Shown: positions 63,601-64,000 of the stretch, piece after piece
Layout: each line of letters opens with the position of its first letter
How positions within the stretch are numbered: the stretch's first letter is position 1
Origin: Acetobacter thailandicus
GTDB lineage: Bacteria > Pseudomonadota > Alphaproteobacteria > Acetobacterales > Acetobacteraceae
Length of the DNA stretch: 64,000 nt
Assembly: GCF_011516655.1 (NCBI RefSeq)
Contig: NZ_WOSV01000003.1
Span: forward strand, 347,908-411,907
Reading direction: 5' to 3'
The notes under the pieces: generated by a model
The model's database searches: none
Seen by the model: only the letters and a program-made list of their open reading frames with translations
What the model was told of the DNA's origin: nothing
Made by a program: the position numbers and the translations under genes

Positions 63601-64000
63601 CTCACTGAATAATACTGACTTAAAAACCAGTGGTCTGGTCAATGGCGATACCGTTAGCGGGGTCAGCCTCTCCACAGCCGCCACAAACCTGAGCAACACA
63701 GGCGCCTACGCCCTTACCGCCAGTAACGCACGCGGCTCAGGGCTGAGCAATTATGCCATCACCTATCAGAGTGGCACCTACGACATTACACCCGCGGCCC
63801 TGGCCATTACCGCCCTGAACCAGACCGGCATCTATGGACAGAACCCCACACTGGATAAGGCTGACTTTAAAACCAGTGGTCTGGTCAATGGCGATACCGT
63901 TAGCGGGGTCAGCCTCTCCACAACCGCCACAAACCTGAGCAACACAGGCGCCTACGCCCTTACCGCCAGTAACGCACGCGGCTCAGGGCTGAGCAATTAT
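60608..64000 (+). CDS. Filamentous-haemagglutinin-type adhesin (TpsA-like), 3' end outside the window
   Basis: An open frame of 1131 codons runs from the ATG at 60608 to the window edge. A signal peptide (TRTLLLGITALTPGFAWGQ) leads to a TPS domain with VINWQGFSVGAGASVRF, GATGTVFLINPNGVVIG and the NPNG motif. Next comes a Ser/Thr/Gly-rich beta-helix, then about seven GLUG repeats (GGLVGYNYYGTISNAYATGN) at 62400-63110. From about 63545 come MBG-type repeats (ALAITALNQTGIYGQNP). Such proteins leave the cell through a TpsB partner; no TpsB is seen in the window. A role in adhesion or biofilm is inferred from the family. Confidence 0.88.
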   Translation, partial: MTLTTRTLLLGITALTPGFAWGQALPTGGTYVAGSGSISTTGGTTTIDQSSARGVINWQGFSVGAGASVRFNNGSGATLNRVTGAQSSSLLGHIGATGTVFLINPNGVVIGPGGTVVTGGSFIASTRDTPNSTFMKGGNVILSGSSAGTVTNAGKITSTSGNVVLVGASVSNKGTVSAAGGTAALLAGNQVVLSEVDGPSGIYIVADSKAKGNVTNTGRIRAAAATLASAGGNVYALAGNREGLVQATGTTRVNGQVWLSAPHGTVTVESTTLKATSVDGSGGIIRANGRAVNLRGKAVLNASASKAGRKGGHILVGTDSMGGTNLARSTTLALGVTLKATGKGTGAGGTIETSAHTLAVGAATISAGPGGSWLLDPDDLTIDSNAASTINSALNSGTNVTEQTSAATGNIAGTGTSSAGNGDILLNAALSWNSAARLILSSYHSITLNADITVGGAGKLTLTTNNNIGGTGTGDGTLNFGTSSVRFTSSSLTAASTTSNSPLTIDGHSYTLITSPGDLQNAVGVSGYYALARPLDMSSISNFTPLTPGGFTGTFNGLGNTISNLVINNSGADSVGLFGQVSTGGTIRNVGLIQANVTDYGEATGSLAGVNDGTISNVYATGNVTDDGDNKGISNTASSNSGNAAGGLIGVNEGTISDAYVTENVTQNSILGGHATVGGLVGLNYYGTISNVYATGNMRSTSYNGETGDLVGYNYYGTISNAYATGNVNGTGGTGTTKTGGLVGSNYYGTISNAYATGNVTGSALSEVGGLVGYNSGSISNAYATGNVTGRYGPAGGLVGYNYYGTISDVYATGNMTGNYLPGALICVNYGTLNNAYFDTSTSGTTVGIRAGNMSGGKGLTTVQWLTEGPMVSGSPYSFTDPGAWVSGSPYPILAALPHIVISSTGAQTYGQSAFSVSSLTFTDQNSNNASSLVDTSNLKWYSPLLSSTSNAGTTGAMYGTGATAKGYQITYQATDTVSKAALAITALNQTGIYGQNPSLNNTDLKTSGLVNGDTVSGVSLSTAATNLSNTGAYALTASNARGSGLSNYAITYQSGTYDITPAALAITALNQTGIYGQNPTLDKADFKTSGLVNGDTVSGVSLSTTATNLSNTGAYALTASNARGSGLSNY
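62400..63115 (+). repeat. GLUG-coding repeats in the adhesin gene
   Basis: Units of about 80-110 bases with the shared core TACGGCACGATCAGCAATG, encoding YYGTISNAYATGN. Seven or so copies; spacing varies. Confidence 0.85.
63545..64000 (+). repeat. Near-identical MBG-coding repeats in the adhesin gene
   Basis: A unit of about 250 bases starts at 63548 and again at 63800; the two copies differ in only a few bases over the visible 200. The second copy runs off the window. Confidence 0.85.

Overview
The window looks like a chromosomal segment of an acetic acid bacterium (Acetobacteraceae, Alphaproteobacteria). This is inferred from gene content: an alphaproteobacterial SOS box (GTTC-N7-GTTC type) in front of lexA, a eukaryote-like NADP isocitrate dehydrogenase, a TrxR-like ferredoxin-NADP reductase, an aerobic-type cobalamin operon headed by a B12 riboswitch, an IS5-family remnant, and a polygalacturonase-pectinesterase fusion suited to life on plant material. 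No rRNA is present. I see one intact tRNA and no CRISPR array.

1-18000 is mostly conserved chromosome. It holds the end of a MidA-type methyltransferase, pgeF, a lipoprotein, an SMR exporter, a POT peptide transporter, icd, a ferredoxin-NADP reductase, a His-rich secreted protein, typA, feoAB with a small Cys-rich membrane protein behind a Fur-like palindrome, a HicB-like orphan, a Tat-exported serine hydrolase, a siderophore-type TonB receptor, and lexA with its own SOS box.

18039-25016 is a compact minus-strand operon: a single-module NRPS (C-A-T-TE), a GT1 glycosyltransferase and a two-gene ABC exporter. The A-domain pocket reads as a glycine code with one change. The set looks like a small secreted glycosylated N-acyl-glycine pathway. 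It is the strongest candidate for an undescribed system here.

25017-34820 is a decayed integration hotspot. It holds an IS5-family remnant, a CotH-like phage tail gene cut by the IS and frameshifted (one lesion is an expanded 10-bp repeat), then a 7-kb integrative mobilizable element between a 58-bp duplication of the 3' part of tRNA-Glu(CTC). The element carries an HTH protein with a C-terminal membrane segment, a membrane-anchored coiled-coil protein, a ColE2-type Rep, MobC, a relaxase with a second gene embedded in another frame, and a tyrosine integrase. Phased 11-bp repeats lie near both ends, and a hairpin cassette occurs twice in inverted orientation.

34820-47925 starts with a TonB receptor behind a Zur-like palindrome and an XRE regulator. 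Then comes the cobalamin operon, all on the minus strand and reading away from the B12 riboswitch: DUF1636 protein, cobW, cobN, cobB, a CobC-like phosphatase, cobO and cobQ. 48077-60364 holds a frameshifted membrane protein, a LysE exporter, a GhrA-like reductase, an M13 peptidase, a lipase-like lipoprotein, a zinc-finger protein, a thioredoxin-like protein, an aldo/keto reductase, a second recombinase, a DUF1348 remnant, the pectinase fusion and a possible regulator. The window ends inside a large filamentous-haemagglutinin-type adhesin with GLUG and MBG repeats.
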